Shown in pieces: positions 32,383-41,255 of a stretch of DNA of 64,000 bases. Position 1 is the stretch's first letter. The number at the start of each line of letters is the position of its first letter. Source of the stretch: Anaerolineales bacterium (GTDB lineage: Bacteria; Chloroflexota; Anaerolineae; Aggregatilineales; J027); assembly GCA_020634155.1 (NCBI GenBank), contig JACKCI010000002.1, positions 868,001 to 932,000 of the forward strand. Direction: 5' to 3'. A model generated the notes under the pieces. That model worked only from the letters and a program-made list of their open reading frames with translations, searched no databases and was not told the DNA's origin. The position numbers and the translations under genes were made by a program.

Positions 32383-34935
32383 TTAAGACGATAGGTGATG
32401 GTGCGATAGATATTGGCGACGGACTGTCGGATCATATACCTCTGGCTCTAGAGCCGCTTCTAATACCTCATCTACCGTCTTCGCCATGATGAACTTCATG
32501 CTCCGACGCACCTCATCTGGCAATTTTTCCAGTTCGGGTTCATTACGGATGGGCAGGATAACGGTATCAATCCCCATCCGATGGGCAGCGAGGATTTTGT
32601 CTTTGACACCCCCAACGGGTAAGACTTGGCCGTGCAGGGTAATTTCGCCTGTCATGGCTACATTTTGGCGCGTTAAGCGATTGGTGAACAGCGAGGCCAA
32701 CGCTGCGGCAATCGTTACACCTGCTGAGGGGCCATCCTTGGGGATTGCACCTGCGGGGACATGTAGATGAAAGGCGTGTGTTTCAAAATAGTTGGCAGCC
32801 AGACCAAAATCCAGCGATTTGGAACGGATATAGCTAAAGGCAGCACGGGCGCTTTCTTGCATGACCGCACCCAGTTGGCCCGTCAACTGAAATTCGGCAC
32901 GCCCATCCATTTGGGTGGCTTCCACAAAGAGGACATCACCCCCAACCGGAGTCCATGCCAAGCCTGTCGCCACCCCCGGACGCATCACGCGTTCCTCAAT
33001 ATCAGTACGGTAGCCATAGGGTGGGTGCGCCAATAGTTCACGCACCTTGTCCGGTGTTACACGCACCGGGGTATGAGTACCCTCGGCAATTTTGGTAACA
33101 ATCTTGCGAGCCACCTTGCCGATTTGACGTTCTAAACTCCGGACGCCTGCCTCACGGGTGTAGTCTTGGATGATTTTGAGAATAGCCTCATCCGAGAACG
33201 TTACCTCATCAGGAAAAAGGCCGTTTTCCTCATTTTGACGTGGCACCAGATATTGCTTGGCGATTTGTAGCTTTTCGCGCTCAGTGTAGCCGCTGAGTTC
33301 AATCACCTCCATCCGATCCAGCAAGGGACGCGGGATGGGGTCGAGTTCATTGGCGGTAGTGATGAAGATAGCCTCTGACAAGTCAAAGGGAACATCCAGA
33401 TAATGGTCACGGAATTCACTGTTTTGCTCTGGGTCTAGCACTTCAAGCAGGGCCGAGGCTGGATCACCCCGAAAATCACGTCCCAATTTGTCGATTTCAT
33501 CCAGCATAATCACTGGATTACGGCTTTCGACCCGTCGCATGGTTTGGACAATCCGTCCCGGCATAGCCCCGACGTATGTCCGACGGAAGCCACGAATCTC
33601 GGCCTCATCGCGTACCCCGCCAAGACTCATCCGCGTGAATTTGCGCCCCATTGAGCGTGCAATCGATGCCCCCAAGGAGGTCTTACCTACTCCGGGCGGG
33701 CCGACAAAGCACAAAATGGCCCCTTCACGCCGACGCCGCATGTAGTCCTGCACCTTGTCTTTAGTGAGGGCTTCACCGCGTTCTTTTCGCAACTTACGAA
33801 CCGCCAGAAATTCCAAGATGCGCTCTTTGATGTCGATGAGGTCATAGTGGTCTTCATCCAAGACTTGGCGTGCATGAGGAATATCGAGCATGTCGTCAGT
33901 ACGAACATCCCAAGGCAGATTGACCATCCAATCCAAATAGGTGCGAATAACCCCATACTCGGCGGCAGCGGTCGGCAGCTTGGCTAGGCGGTCGAGTTCA
34001 CGCTTGGCTTCGCGGGCAGCCTCTTCGGGCATGTTGGCCTTGGCGATTTTTTCGCGGAACTCCTCAATCTCGACAACCTGCTCATCCCCTTCGCCCAATT
34101 CGCGCTGGATGGCCTTGAGTTGCTCACGCAGGAAATACTCGCGCTGCACCTTTTCCATCTCGGATTGGGCTTCGTTCTGGATTTTATGCCCCAGTTCCAA
34201 CACATCGAGTTCTTTGCGTAATAGGCCCATCAAGACCCGCAACTTCTCGCTGCTATTCTCAATTTCCAACAGGTTCTGTTGGTCTTCGAGGTCAATGCGG
34301 ATGTAGGTCGCAATAGTATAGACCAATTGCAAGGGGTCATCCAAATTGAGGGCTGACGCGATTAACTCGGTGGGCAGGTTGGGCATCAAATCTGACAACT
34401 GCGTAAATTGATCAACCACATTGCGAATGAGGGCCTCAATCTCTAGCGATTCCTCCACCTGCTCAGGGACAGGAATAACGCTGGCCTTGAGATAGGGTTC
34501 AGTCGTGGTGTATTGGTCAATACGGATACGCGCAATACCTTGCACCAACAAACGGATGGTGCCATCAGGCGCACGAAACAGCCGATGAATTTGCGCGAGG
34601 GTGCCGATTTCATAGATTTGGTCGGGGTTGGGGGTCTCTAGCGCGGGGTCTTTGGCGGCAAAAAGGCCAACCATACGATTGCTGGTTGCCACATCATCGA
34701 CCAACCGAATGGAGCGAGGCTGTCCTACAGTGAGGGGAATCGCTGTATGCGGATACACCACCGTTCCCCGCAACGGCAAAATCGGCAATTCGGCGGGGAT
34801 TTGCTCATTGAAATCATCATCGTCGTCAATCACAGGTGTGGTTGAAGCGCGTTTCTTTTCATCGCGGTTACGCAGGCTCTGGGGCATTTTCTCGAAATTA
34901 AATTCAACATCTGACGTCATATGCAAAATCTGCAT
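32383..34935 (-). CDS. lon: ATP-dependent Lon protease
   Basis: 850 residues. The N-terminal substrate-binding domain begins at about residue 45 with LPILPLRGTVVYPHTAIPL. The AAA+ domain has Walker A GPPGVGKTSLG and the LGGVRDEAEIRGFRRTYVGA segment. The proteolytic domain has the Ser737 nucleophile in PKDGPSAGVTIAAAL and its Lys partner about 43 residues later in GGVKDKILAAHRMG. Lon degrades misfolded and regulatory proteins in the cytoplasm. The N-terminal 40 residues, with an acidic DDDDD run, are extra. The start may be at 34935 or 34920. It is the first gene of a three-gene operon with a good promoter at 34990-35018. Confidence 0.97.
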   Translation of the reverse strand: MQILHMTSDVEFNFEKMPQSLRNRDEKKRASTTPVIDDDDDFNEQIPAELPILPLRGTVVYPHTAIPLTVGQPRSIRLVDDVATSNRMVGLFAAKDPALETPNPDQIYEIGTLAQIHRLFRAPDGTIRLLVQGIARIRIDQYTTTEPYLKASVIPVPEQVEESLEIEALIRNVVDQFTQLSDLMPNLPTELIASALNLDDPLQLVYTIATYIRIDLEDQQNLLEIENSSEKLRVLMGLLRKELDVLELGHKIQNEAQSEMEKVQREYFLREQLKAIQRELGEGDEQVVEIEEFREKIAKANMPEEAAREAKRELDRLAKLPTAAAEYGVIRTYLDWMVNLPWDVRTDDMLDIPHARQVLDEDHYDLIDIKERILEFLAVRKLRKERGEALTKDKVQDYMRRRREGAILCFVGPPGVGKTSLGASIARSMGRKFTRMSLGGVRDEAEIRGFRRTYVGAMPGRIVQTMRRVESRNPVIMLDEIDKLGRDFRGDPASALLEVLDPEQNSEFRDHYLDVPFDLSEAIFITTANELDPIPRPLLDRMEVIELSGYTEREKLQIAKQYLVPRQNEENGLFPDEVTFSDEAILKIIQDYTREAGVRSLERQIGKVARKIVTKIAEGTHTPVRVTPDKVRELLAHPPYGYRTDIEERVMRPGVATGLAWTPVGGDVLFVEATQMDGRAEFQLTGQLGAVMQESARAAFSYIRSKSLDFGLAANYFETHAFHLHVPAGAIPKDGPSAGVTIAAALASLFTNRLTRQNVAMTGEITLHGQVLPVGGVKDKILAAHRMGIDTVILPIRNEPELEKLPDEVRRSMKFIMAKTVDEVLEAALEPEVYDPTVRRQYLSHHHLSS

Positions 34936-34989
34936 TATCCTTTATGGCTATGGTTAGCTCCCATTACAAAAACACCCCCGCGTATGCAA

Positions 34990-35018
34990 ATCATACCACA
35001 GCGTCTAATGCTACTCAA
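34990..35018 (-). promoter_or_regulatory. Sigma-70-type promoter of the lon operon
   Basis: On the minus strand TTGAGT (35018-35013), 17 bases, then TATGAT (34995-34990). Spacing is optimal and both boxes are near consensus. The start of transcription would be about 50 bases before the lon ATG. Confidence 0.65.
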
Positions 35019-35041
35019 TAAGAGTTCCGCAAGAAAATGCT

Positions 35042-35070
35042 TTGCATTTGCCCTAGGCATGTTCTATACT
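35042..35070 (+). promoter_or_regulatory. Sigma-70-type promoter of the DUF151 gene
   Basis: TTGCAT (35042-35047), 17 bases, TATACT (35065-35070). It lies 35 bases before the ATG of the DUF151 gene and is divergent from the lon promoter. Confidence 0.6.
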
Positions 35071-35104
35071 CATAGACGTAGCGATGAAGTAAGGAATTTA
35101 GGCG

Positions 35105-35638
35105 ATGTTGGTAGAAGTAACGATAGATTGTATCCGTATGAGCCTCATGAATCAGAATCGCGTTGTCATTCTGAAAGAGAAAGATCGAGAGCGCTTTTTG
35201 CCCATCTGGATCGGGCATTTTGAGGCCGACGCGATCAATCTAGAATTACAGGATGTACCGCATAAACGCCCTTTTACCCATGACTTGCTGAAATCTGCTA
35301 TTGTCGATTTGGGTGGCAATATCGAGCGCATTGTCGTCACTGAATTGCGCCGACCTGAAGATATTTACTATGCCAACATCATTGTCCAACTTGATGGGCG
35401 ACGTGTTGAAATTGATGCCCGTCCTAGTGATGCTATTGCCCTTGCGGTGCGTGCCAGAGCGCCCATCTTTGTTCATCAATCTGTGATGGATGCGGCAGGT
35501 GTCACCCCAGAAGAAGACATCCTCAGCCAAGCCAATCCGCCCATCGAAGAAGAGGATGAAGGCTCATTGAATGACCGCCTTCAAATCTTCAAGGATTTTG
35601 TGGACACCCTCGACCTTGACAACCTTGATGAGGAATAA
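35105..35638 (+). CDS. Bifunctional nuclease (DUF151) family protein
   Basis: 177 residues. The DUF151/BFN domain spans about 1-135 with the family pattern VVILKEKDRERFLPIWIGHFEADAI split by charged residues and RRVEIDARPSDAIALAVRARAPI. Plant BFN members were reported to cleave DNA and RNA; most bacterial copies are uncharacterised. The acidic C-terminal tail (about 140-177) is extra. AAGGA precedes the ATG. It is divergent from lon, and its stop codon directly abuts the stop of the converging PHP gene with no base between. Confidence 0.88.
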   Translation: MLVEVTIDCIRMSLMNQNRVVILKEKDRERFLPIWIGHFEADAINLELQDVPHKRPFTHDLLKSAIVDLGGNIERIVVTELRRPEDIYYANIIVQLDGRRVEIDARPSDAIALAVRARAPIFVHQSVMDAAGVTPEEDILSQANPPIEEEDEGSLNDRLQIFKDFVDTLDLDNLDEE

Positions 35639-36724
35639 CTAACGCCCATCAACATAGATGGGATTGCTCAAAATCCAACAGCGCTCAACCCCTTGCCACA
35701 ATTTCCAGACCTCAACACGATAGGCACCGGGTTGGAGCGCGACATAGGTTAGATTTTCCTTGTTGGTTTCCATTGCCACCGTCTCTCCGTGTCGAATAAG
35801 CTTAATTGTGGCACGAGCAGGTGCGACCACCTGAAGAGTGACACCACCTGATGCCCCAATCCGAATGCTGTCGCCCATGATGGCACTACCCGTTGCGCCT
35901 TGCCCAGTAAAGCGGAAGCCCCGCGCACTGCCGAGCAGTTGATAGCTGATGAAAGCCCGCCCCGCATGGAGCGTTTGGTAAATCAGGGCCTCGTCGTCCG
36001 CCACAACCCCGCTAAAAGGCGTTAAAGGCAAGATATGGGTGTTCACACATTGAAAGAGGTATTCATAGGGAAAAATGACCCGCTGGAGTGGCCCGACCTT
36101 GAAGTGGGTGCCATGTGCGTCTGAGTTGCCAATGCCGACTACTTTTTGCCCTGATGCCAATAGTGCATCCCATTTAGCAAGGGTCTCAACACTAGGGCCA
36201 ATCATGGCCTTATGGGGTTGATAAACGTGGCGTAGTGTTTGAGCAGGCGTGAGGAGATAAGTCTTGAAGTTCGACATGTAATTCCAGATTTCAAGACCTG
36301 TGTAGCCTGTCACATCCCAATCAACCCATGCGATGGCCGAGCTATCTTGCTGCCAAGGAATTTGAGTATCAAAGGGATGGGCTAAAAAGCTTAATCCGCC
36401 ATGTTCCTTGACAGCATTAACCAGTTTTTGGGGATGATGGGCATATTCGCTCATCTCGCGTTGCGTACCATAGACCAAGCAGTGGTTGACTTGGGGCAAG
36501 CGATTGCGGTCGTGGATTTCTTCGCCTGTTAATAACAGCACATAGCCGCGCTGATCGTCTCCGTAGTAACCCTGCACATGGTCAACCCAAATGTTGTGGT
36601 CGGTCACAATCACAAAGTCGAGCTTGGTCTTGATGGCAGCATCCGCTATCTCACGGTGGGTGCCTTCTCCGTCGGAGTAGGGGGTGTGCATGTGCATATT
36701 GCCAATATACTCATAATAGGTCAT
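35639..36724 (-). CDS. PHP domain phosphoesterase (CehA/McbA-like)
   Basis: 361 residues from the ATG at 36724, which has AGAGAGGAA just upstream; an ATG at 36763 is further out and lacks a site. PHP metal motifs: YIGNMHMHTPYSDGEG, VTDHN, GEEIHD, FLAHPFDTQ and GNSDAH. The C-terminal 110 residues form a beta-rich domain (PARATIKLIRHGET, VEVWKLW), as in the CehA/McbA-type PHP proteins, some of which hydrolyse phosphoesters of sugars or carbamates. No signal peptide. The substrate is unknown. It is transcribed away from the repeat cluster at 36830-37096. Confidence 0.87.
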   Translation of the reverse strand: MTYYEYIGNMHMHTPYSDGEGTHREIADAAIKTKLDFVIVTDHNIWVDHVQGYYGDDQRGYVLLLTGEEIHDRNRLPQVNHCLVYGTQREMSEYAHHPQKLVNAVKEHGGLSFLAHPFDTQIPWQQDSSAIAWVDWDVTGYTGLEIWNYMSNFKTYLLTPAQTLRHVYQPHKAMIGPSVETLAKWDALLASGQKVVGIGNSDAHGTHFKVGPLQRVIFPYEYLFQCVNTHILPLTPFSGVVADDEALIYQTLHAGRAFISYQLLGSARGFRFTGQGATGSAIMGDSIRIGASGGVTLQVVAPARATIKLIRHGETVAMETNKENLTYVALQPGAYRVEVWKLWQGVERCWILSNPIYVDGR

Positions 36725-36829
36725 CAGATTCCTCTCTTGTTGGCGTGGTGAATCGTACCGCAAAAAGAAAACTTTTTCCCCGTTTTATCTTCCCTTTTTT
36801 AGTAGTCGTAGTAGGGGAAATCACCAAAC

Positions 36830-37096
36830 TGTTGATAACTCATTTGGGCGGCATCAATAAGCCATTTTACCTGTTGATAACTCTGTTGAAAACCTGTTGA
36901 TAACTTTTGAGTTTTCAACAGGTAGGTGTTGATAACTTCCGAGTTATCAACAGTTTTCAACAACCTGTTGATAACTTTTCCATTAACTTTTCGTCTATTG
37001 TCCTTTTTTTGAAAATACAACCTTTTGTACAAGCCATGCAAGACCAAATGTTAAATTTCACAGCCTGTTGATAACTTGTTGATAACCTGTTGATAA
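36830..37096. repeat. Cluster of nine TGTTGATAAC repeats
   Basis: Exact TGTTGATAA nonamers start at 36830, 36872, 36895, 36927, 36966, 37066, 37077 and 37088 on the plus strand; one reverse copy, TTATCAACA, is at 36944-36952. All nine are followed by C. Near copies with TTGAAAA or TTTTCAACA lie at 36884, 36912 and 36954. The last three exact copies are spaced exactly 11 bases apart. The wider consensus is CCTGTTGATAACTT. Confidence 0.95.
36928..36951. repeat. Inverted repeat formed by two facing boxes
   Basis: GTTGATAACT (36928-36937) and AGTTATCAAC (36942-36951) form a perfect 10-bp palindrome around TCCG, made by a forward and a reverse copy of the cluster motif. Confidence 0.85.
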
Positions 37097-37189
37097 CTTT
37101 TTTCAAGCGATTTCTAAACTTTTCGTCAACGGTACTCTGGTGGGCGGTCGTTCATTGGGCAAGCGTTGACCCCGCGTGGGGTGGTCTGC

Positions 37190-37198
37190 TGCTACAAT
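37190..37198 (+). promoter_or_regulatory. Candidate extended -10 of the penicillin-binding protein gene
   Basis: TGCTACAAT with TACAAT at 37193-37198, 22 bases before the ATG at 37221. A TTGACC at 37166 lies 21 bases upstream, too far for an ordinary -35. Confidence 0.4.
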
Positions 37199-37220
37199 GA
37201 ATCGTAGAGGATGAGTAACC

Positions 37221-39746
37221 ATGAAACGTGCTTACCGTGTCTTATGGAAAAATCGCAAGCGCTGGCAGCGGGGGTTATTGCTGATAGGGCTACTTTTGCT
37301 AATCTCGGTGGTGTTCATCTACGAATGGCTCTTTGTAGGCTTGCCGGATATTGACCATATCGACACCGCCCTTGCGTTGCCCAGTACCCGCATTTATGAC
37401 CGCAACGGACGCCTGCTTTATGAAATCGTCGATTTATACGGGGGCAGCCATCGAGACATCCCCCTCGAAGAAATCGCCCCGTGCATGGTTAGTGCAACGG
37501 TTTCCACTGAAGACGCTAACTTTTATCACCACCCCGGCGTGGACATCGAAGGCATCACCCGCGCTATGTGGATTAACCTGCGTGGAGGTGAGATTAAAGC
37601 TGGCGGAAGCACCATTACCCAGCAGGTGGCCCGTACTCTGCTCTTAACCAAACATCCCGCCCTTGACCGTAGCTTGCGCCGCAAATTGCGCGAGAGTATC
37701 TTGGCTCTCCAAATCAACGCCGCTTATTCCCGCGATGAAATTCTCACGCTCTACCTCAATCAGACCTATTATGGCAACTTGGCTTATGGGGTGGAGGCTG
37801 CTTCCCGTATGTATTTTGGCAAATCACCCGCCGCCCTAAGTTTGGCGGAGTGTGCGATGCTGGCAGGCTTGCCCCAAGCCCCCGGTCAATATAATCCCCT
37901 CACCAATCCCGAATTGGCAAAGGAACGCCAAGAGACCGTCTTGAGCCTGATGGTGCGGCATGGCTACATCAGCGAAGCCGATGCCGAACAAGCCAAGAAG
38001 GAAGAACTGGTCTATCAATCGGACAGCTTTAACATCCAAGCCCCTCATTTTGTGGCGGCGGTCTGGACGCAACTTGAGCGCGATTATTCGGATGTCCTTT
38101 ATTCTGGCGGTCTTGAAGTCTACACGACCCTAGACCTCAGTTGGCAGGAAGCCGCCCAACGTATTGCAGTGCGTCACTTGGATTTACTGAACAACCCCAT
38201 TGATGGCACCGCCTCTAAGCACGTGCGGAATGCGGCAGTGGTGGCGATTGACCCACACACCGGCCAAATCTTGACCATGTTGGGCAGTCCCGATTATTTC
38301 AATGAGAGCATTGCGGGCAATGTCAATGCCGCCCTTGCGCCACGTCAACCGGGGTCAGCCCTTAAGCCCTTTACCTATGCTGCTGCTTTTAATCCCACCC
38401 GTGAAGACCCTTGGACGCCCGCCACCATGATTATGGACATCGAGACGCCTTTTGTCACACGCCGCCTAGAAAGCTACACCCCTTCTAATTTTGGCTTGGT
38501 GGAGCATGGCCCTGTGCTTGTTCGTGAAGCGCTGGCCTCATCTTATAATATTCCGGCAGTGGTGGCCTTAAATGAGATTGGAGTCGAGGAATTGGTGGCC
38601 TTGACCTCCCGTCTCGGTATCACTACCCTAACCGATACCAGCCGCTTCGACTTGGCCTTGACGCTTGGTGGGGGGGAGGTACGGCTCGTCGAATTGACGG
38701 GCGCATATGCGGCCTTCACCAATGGGGGTTATCGTGTCGAGCCAAGCTATATCCTCAAAATTGAAGACCGACGCGGCAACACCATTTATGAATGGCAGCA
38801 ACCCGAATGGGGACGGCCCGAACTTGACCCACAGGTGGCTTATCTGATTACCGACATTTTATCAGACAACAATGCTCGTATTCCCTCATTTGGCCCCACC
38901 AGCGTCTTAAATGTCGGACGCCCAGCCGCCGCCAAGACAGGCACCACGACCGATTACCGCGACAACTGGACGGTGGGCTATACCCCAGATTTGGTGGTCG
39001 GGGTGTGGGTCGGTAATGCCGACAATACACCGATGGTGGATGTGAGCGGCATCAGTGGGGCGGGGCCGATTTGGAATGAATTTACTCGTGAGGTTTTATA
39101 CGGTAGTCCGGTCTACGACTTCGAGCGCCCCGATGGGTTGGTACGCGCTGAGGTCTGCGCCACATCGGGCCTGTTGCCGACGGAGGCCTGCCCCAAACGT
39201 TTGTGGGAATGGTTTATTGATGGCACGGTACCGACCGAAGCGGATACCTTCTATCAAACCTTCGAGATTGATACCCGCTCCGGTCTGCTGGCAACTGATG
39301 ACACCCCTGCCGAATATCGTGCCGAAAAGGTCTATTTGGTGTTACCCCCTGAAGCACGGGATTGGGCCGCCCGCCAAGGCATTGAGCCACCGCCTGCGGA
39401 TGCAGTCTTAATAAGTAGCTATGAGGACGATCCTCTGCGCTTGTTAACCCCTGACCCCTATACTCGTTTTCAGTTAACGCCTTTAACGCCTACCGATACT
39501 CAGCGCATCAAGCTGGCGGTGGTGACACCAGCCAATACCGTGAGTGTCAGCTATTGGCTAGATGATACGCTACTCACCACCCTTGATGATGGCCTTTTTG
39601 ACTATTGGTGGGCACTGGAGTTGGGAGAGCATACGCTTACGGCCCAAGCGCTCTTGGATACAGGCGAGGCTCTGGAAAGTCAGCCGATACCCTTTTGGGT
39701 AGAAGCCTATGCTCTTTATGGTGAGCCTATCCAACAGCCGGATTAG
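37221..39746 (+). CDS. Bifunctional penicillin-binding protein, PBP1C-like
   Basis: 841 residues. One N-terminal membrane helix (about 18-38). The glycosyltransferase GT51 domain (about 50-230) has the catalytic segment STEDANFYHHPGVDIEGI and GGSTITQQVART. The transpeptidase domain (about 290-620) has SALK with Ser379 and Lys382, SSYN, and KTGTT. The C-terminal 150 residues form a beta-rich domain like that of PBP1C proteins. It builds peptidoglycan on the outer face of the membrane. AGAGGATGAG precedes the ATG. The stop overlaps that of the converging beta-helix gene by 4 bases. Confidence 0.93.
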   Translation: MKRAYRVLWKNRKRWQRGLLLIGLLLLISVVFIYEWLFVGLPDIDHIDTALALPSTRIYDRNGRLLYEIVDLYGGSHRDIPLEEIAPCMVSATVSTEDANFYHHPGVDIEGITRAMWINLRGGEIKAGGSTITQQVARTLLLTKHPALDRSLRRKLRESILALQINAAYSRDEILTLYLNQTYYGNLAYGVEAASRMYFGKSPAALSLAECAMLAGLPQAPGQYNPLTNPELAKERQETVLSLMVRHGYISEADAEQAKKEELVYQSDSFNIQAPHFVAAVWTQLERDYSDVLYSGGLEVYTTLDLSWQEAAQRIAVRHLDLLNNPIDGTASKHVRNAAVVAIDPHTGQILTMLGSPDYFNESIAGNVNAALAPRQPGSALKPFTYAAAFNPTREDPWTPATMIMDIETPFVTRRLESYTPSNFGLVEHGPVLVREALASSYNIPAVVALNEIGVEELVALTSRLGITTLTDTSRFDLALTLGGGEVRLVELTGAYAAFTNGGYRVEPSYILKIEDRRGNTIYEWQQPEWGRPELDPQVAYLITDILSDNNARIPSFGPTSVLNVGRPAAAKTGTTTDYRDNWTVGYTPDLVVGVWVGNADNTPMVDVSGISGAGPIWNEFTREVLYGSPVYDFERPDGLVRAEVCATSGLLPTEACPKRLWEWFIDGTVPTEADTFYQTFEIDTRSGLLATDDTPAEYRAEKVYLVLPPEARDWAARQGIEPPPADAVLISSYEDDPLRLLTPDPYTRFQLTPLTPTDTQRIKLAVVTPANTVSVSYWLDDTLLTTLDDGLFDYWWALELGEHTLTAQALLDTGEALESQPIPFWVEAYALYGEPIQQPD

Positions 39747-41182
39747 GGCGTATTGGTTAAGGTGCCTTCAGGAACGGTTGGTAACTCCCATGTGAAGTCA
39801 GGGATGGGCAGATAAAAATCGGTGCTGCCTGTATAGCTATAGTCCCCACTGCTAGGGTCAGCGAAGGTTGGCTCAACCTGATTGATGAGGTTATCCGCTA
39901 GGAGTTGGGTGAGGTTGCAGGCGGGATTATCAGTGGCACATCCTGCATCCGACTCGATGCCAAGGGGCATAGCTGGCCCGCCATTCCAAATTAAGTTCCC
40001 GCGAATCTGTAGATTGTCGTCGGTATGAACGGGATTTGGGATATTGGTACCCTCAGAAGCCGTGCGGGGTGCATAGATTGCGAAATGAGACCATTGGCTC
40101 TGGGTACCCGTTGGGTTATAGAAGATATTGTTGTAGACATAGATGTTGCGATTCGGGATAGGCTCACCCTCTGTACCCACCGCTGTGGTTCCCCAACCAC
40201 CTGCCGCTAGGTAAGTAGTACATTGCTCGACATCCCCATCGCAACTCCGCAGCCCAAAGACGGCCTCAAAGATGTGACTGCGTGCCCCAATTTGATAGAA
40301 AACGTTGTTGGCGATGAGGATGTTATAGCCGCCATTGACGCCTGCCCCTGCGCCTTGGGTGTCATGCACCACATTGTTGATAAATTTGATGTCGTATGCT
40401 TCATATTGCAGCCAAGGGGCCTCCATATACTCAAAGCCTGTTCCCTGTCCGGCTGAAAAGCCCCCTGTGTCACAGTCATAAAACTCGTTACTTTCGACGC
40501 GAAAATAGGCCGAGCCACCTTTGAGGTAGAGGCACCAATCGCCTGCCAGATGGATACGGTTATTGATGATGTGTCCGTAGCGTACAGCTACAAAATCAAC
40601 CCCATTATTCCATGCGCCTGAGATATCATTGTTTTCTAAATAGATGTATTCGGATTGGTTGAATTTGGCGGCCTCTTGGACGTTGTAAGACTCAGGTGTA
40701 TCGCCATAGATAACAGAATCTCGCAGCAAAAAGTGGTCGCAACGCTCACAGTGGAAGGCATCGCCACCACCATGAATGTTGAGGCCGATGATATATAAAT
40801 AACGGGTATCAAAGATATTGAGATTGGTTTCAATGAATACCGTGTTGGGTTCGCCTTCAATGATAATGGGCGCATCATAATTGCCATAACGCGATTCCAT
40901 GTAGAGAGGAACGGCTTCTTGTAGATACATCCCTGCTCCCAGATGGATATGATAGCCTGTTTCCAAAGGTGTGCCTACTGGAACGCGATTCCATGCCTCA
41001 TAAAAGGTGCGGAGGGCAGTCGTGGCACTGTCTCCGGTTTGGCTATCGTCTCCATTCACGGGGTCAACCCACAAATTAATAAGGGTGGGGGTGCCGATGT
41101 CATAATGGGTAGGGCTTTGGGCATATGTCAATCCGATGCTACTAACCACAATCACGATAATCAAAATCGCTTGCTTGAACAT
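39743..41182 (-). CDS. Secreted right-handed parallel beta-helix protein
   Basis: 479 residues. A clear signal peptide (MFKQAILIIVIVVSSIGLTY followed by A and QS) is followed by a segment typical of pectate-lyase-fold proteins: INLWVDPVNGDDSQTG near the start, then many short repeats of turns and Asn/Ile/Val strands (YLYIIGLNIHGGGDAF, HFLLRDSVIYG, YIYLENNDISG, IRGNLIWNGG). It has two Cys-x-x-Cys-like pairs, possibly disulphides. The protein should be outside the cell and may bind or cleave a polysaccharide; no catalytic residues can be assigned with confidence. Confidence 0.85.
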   Translation of the reverse strand: MFKQAILIIVIVVSSIGLTYAQSPTHYDIGTPTLINLWVDPVNGDDSQTGDSATTALRTFYEAWNRVPVGTPLETGYHIHLGAGMYLQEAVPLYMESRYGNYDAPIIIEGEPNTVFIETNLNIFDTRYLYIIGLNIHGGGDAFHCERCDHFLLRDSVIYGDTPESYNVQEAAKFNQSEYIYLENNDISGAWNNGVDFVAVRYGHIINNRIHLAGDWCLYLKGGSAYFRVESNEFYDCDTGGFSAGQGTGFEYMEAPWLQYEAYDIKFINNVVHDTQGAGAGVNGGYNILIANNVFYQIGARSHIFEAVFGLRSCDGDVEQCTTYLAAGGWGTTAVGTEGEPIPNRNIYVYNNIFYNPTGTQSQWSHFAIYAPRTASEGTNIPNPVHTDDNLQIRGNLIWNGGPAMPLGIESDAGCATDNPACNLTQLLADNLINQVEPTFADPSSGDYSYTGSTDFYLPIPDFTWELPTVPEGTLTNTP

Positions 41183-41206
41183 GACGTGCCTCCTGTAGTT
41201 GTGTAT

Positions 41207-41236
41207 AAAAAAAGCGGCGACTCAAAAGCCGCCGCT
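41207..41236 (-). terminator. Rho-independent terminator after hpf
   Basis: 7-bp GC-rich stem AGCGGCG (41213-41219) / CGCCGCT (41230-41236), followed on the minus strand by seven T (41213-41207). It would end the tad-comF-hpf run. Confidence 0.8.
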
Positions 41237-41255
41237 GGATGCCATATGCGGTGGG

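Larger units (their letters stand above)
36725..37220. other. Gene-free region with DnaA-box-like cluster; candidate replication origin
   Basis: The only gene-free stretch longer than 300 bases. It carries nine copies of TGTTGATAAC (eight forward, one reverse) and three one-mismatch copies between 36830 and 37096. AT-rich tracts lie on the left (36760-36803, A and T runs), in the middle (37000-37060) and on the right (37097-37125). The flanking genes are transcribed away from it on both sides. TGTTGATAA is the complement of TTATCAACA, one base from the DnaA box TTATCCACA. This combination fits an oriC or another DnaA-binding locus. No dnaA, dnaN or gidA gene is in the window, so the assignment is inference. 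Confidence 0.5.

Noticed and set aside
36799..37047. An 82-codon minus-strand open frame inside the gene-free region
   Set aside because: It is made of the TGTTGATAAC repeats read as codons, has no ribosome site and no family resemblance. The repeats explain it.
36830..37096. The repeats as a CRISPR array
   Set aside because: Repeat units are 10-14 bases, spacing varies from 11 to 100 bases, one copy is inverted and there are no equal-length spacers or cas genes.
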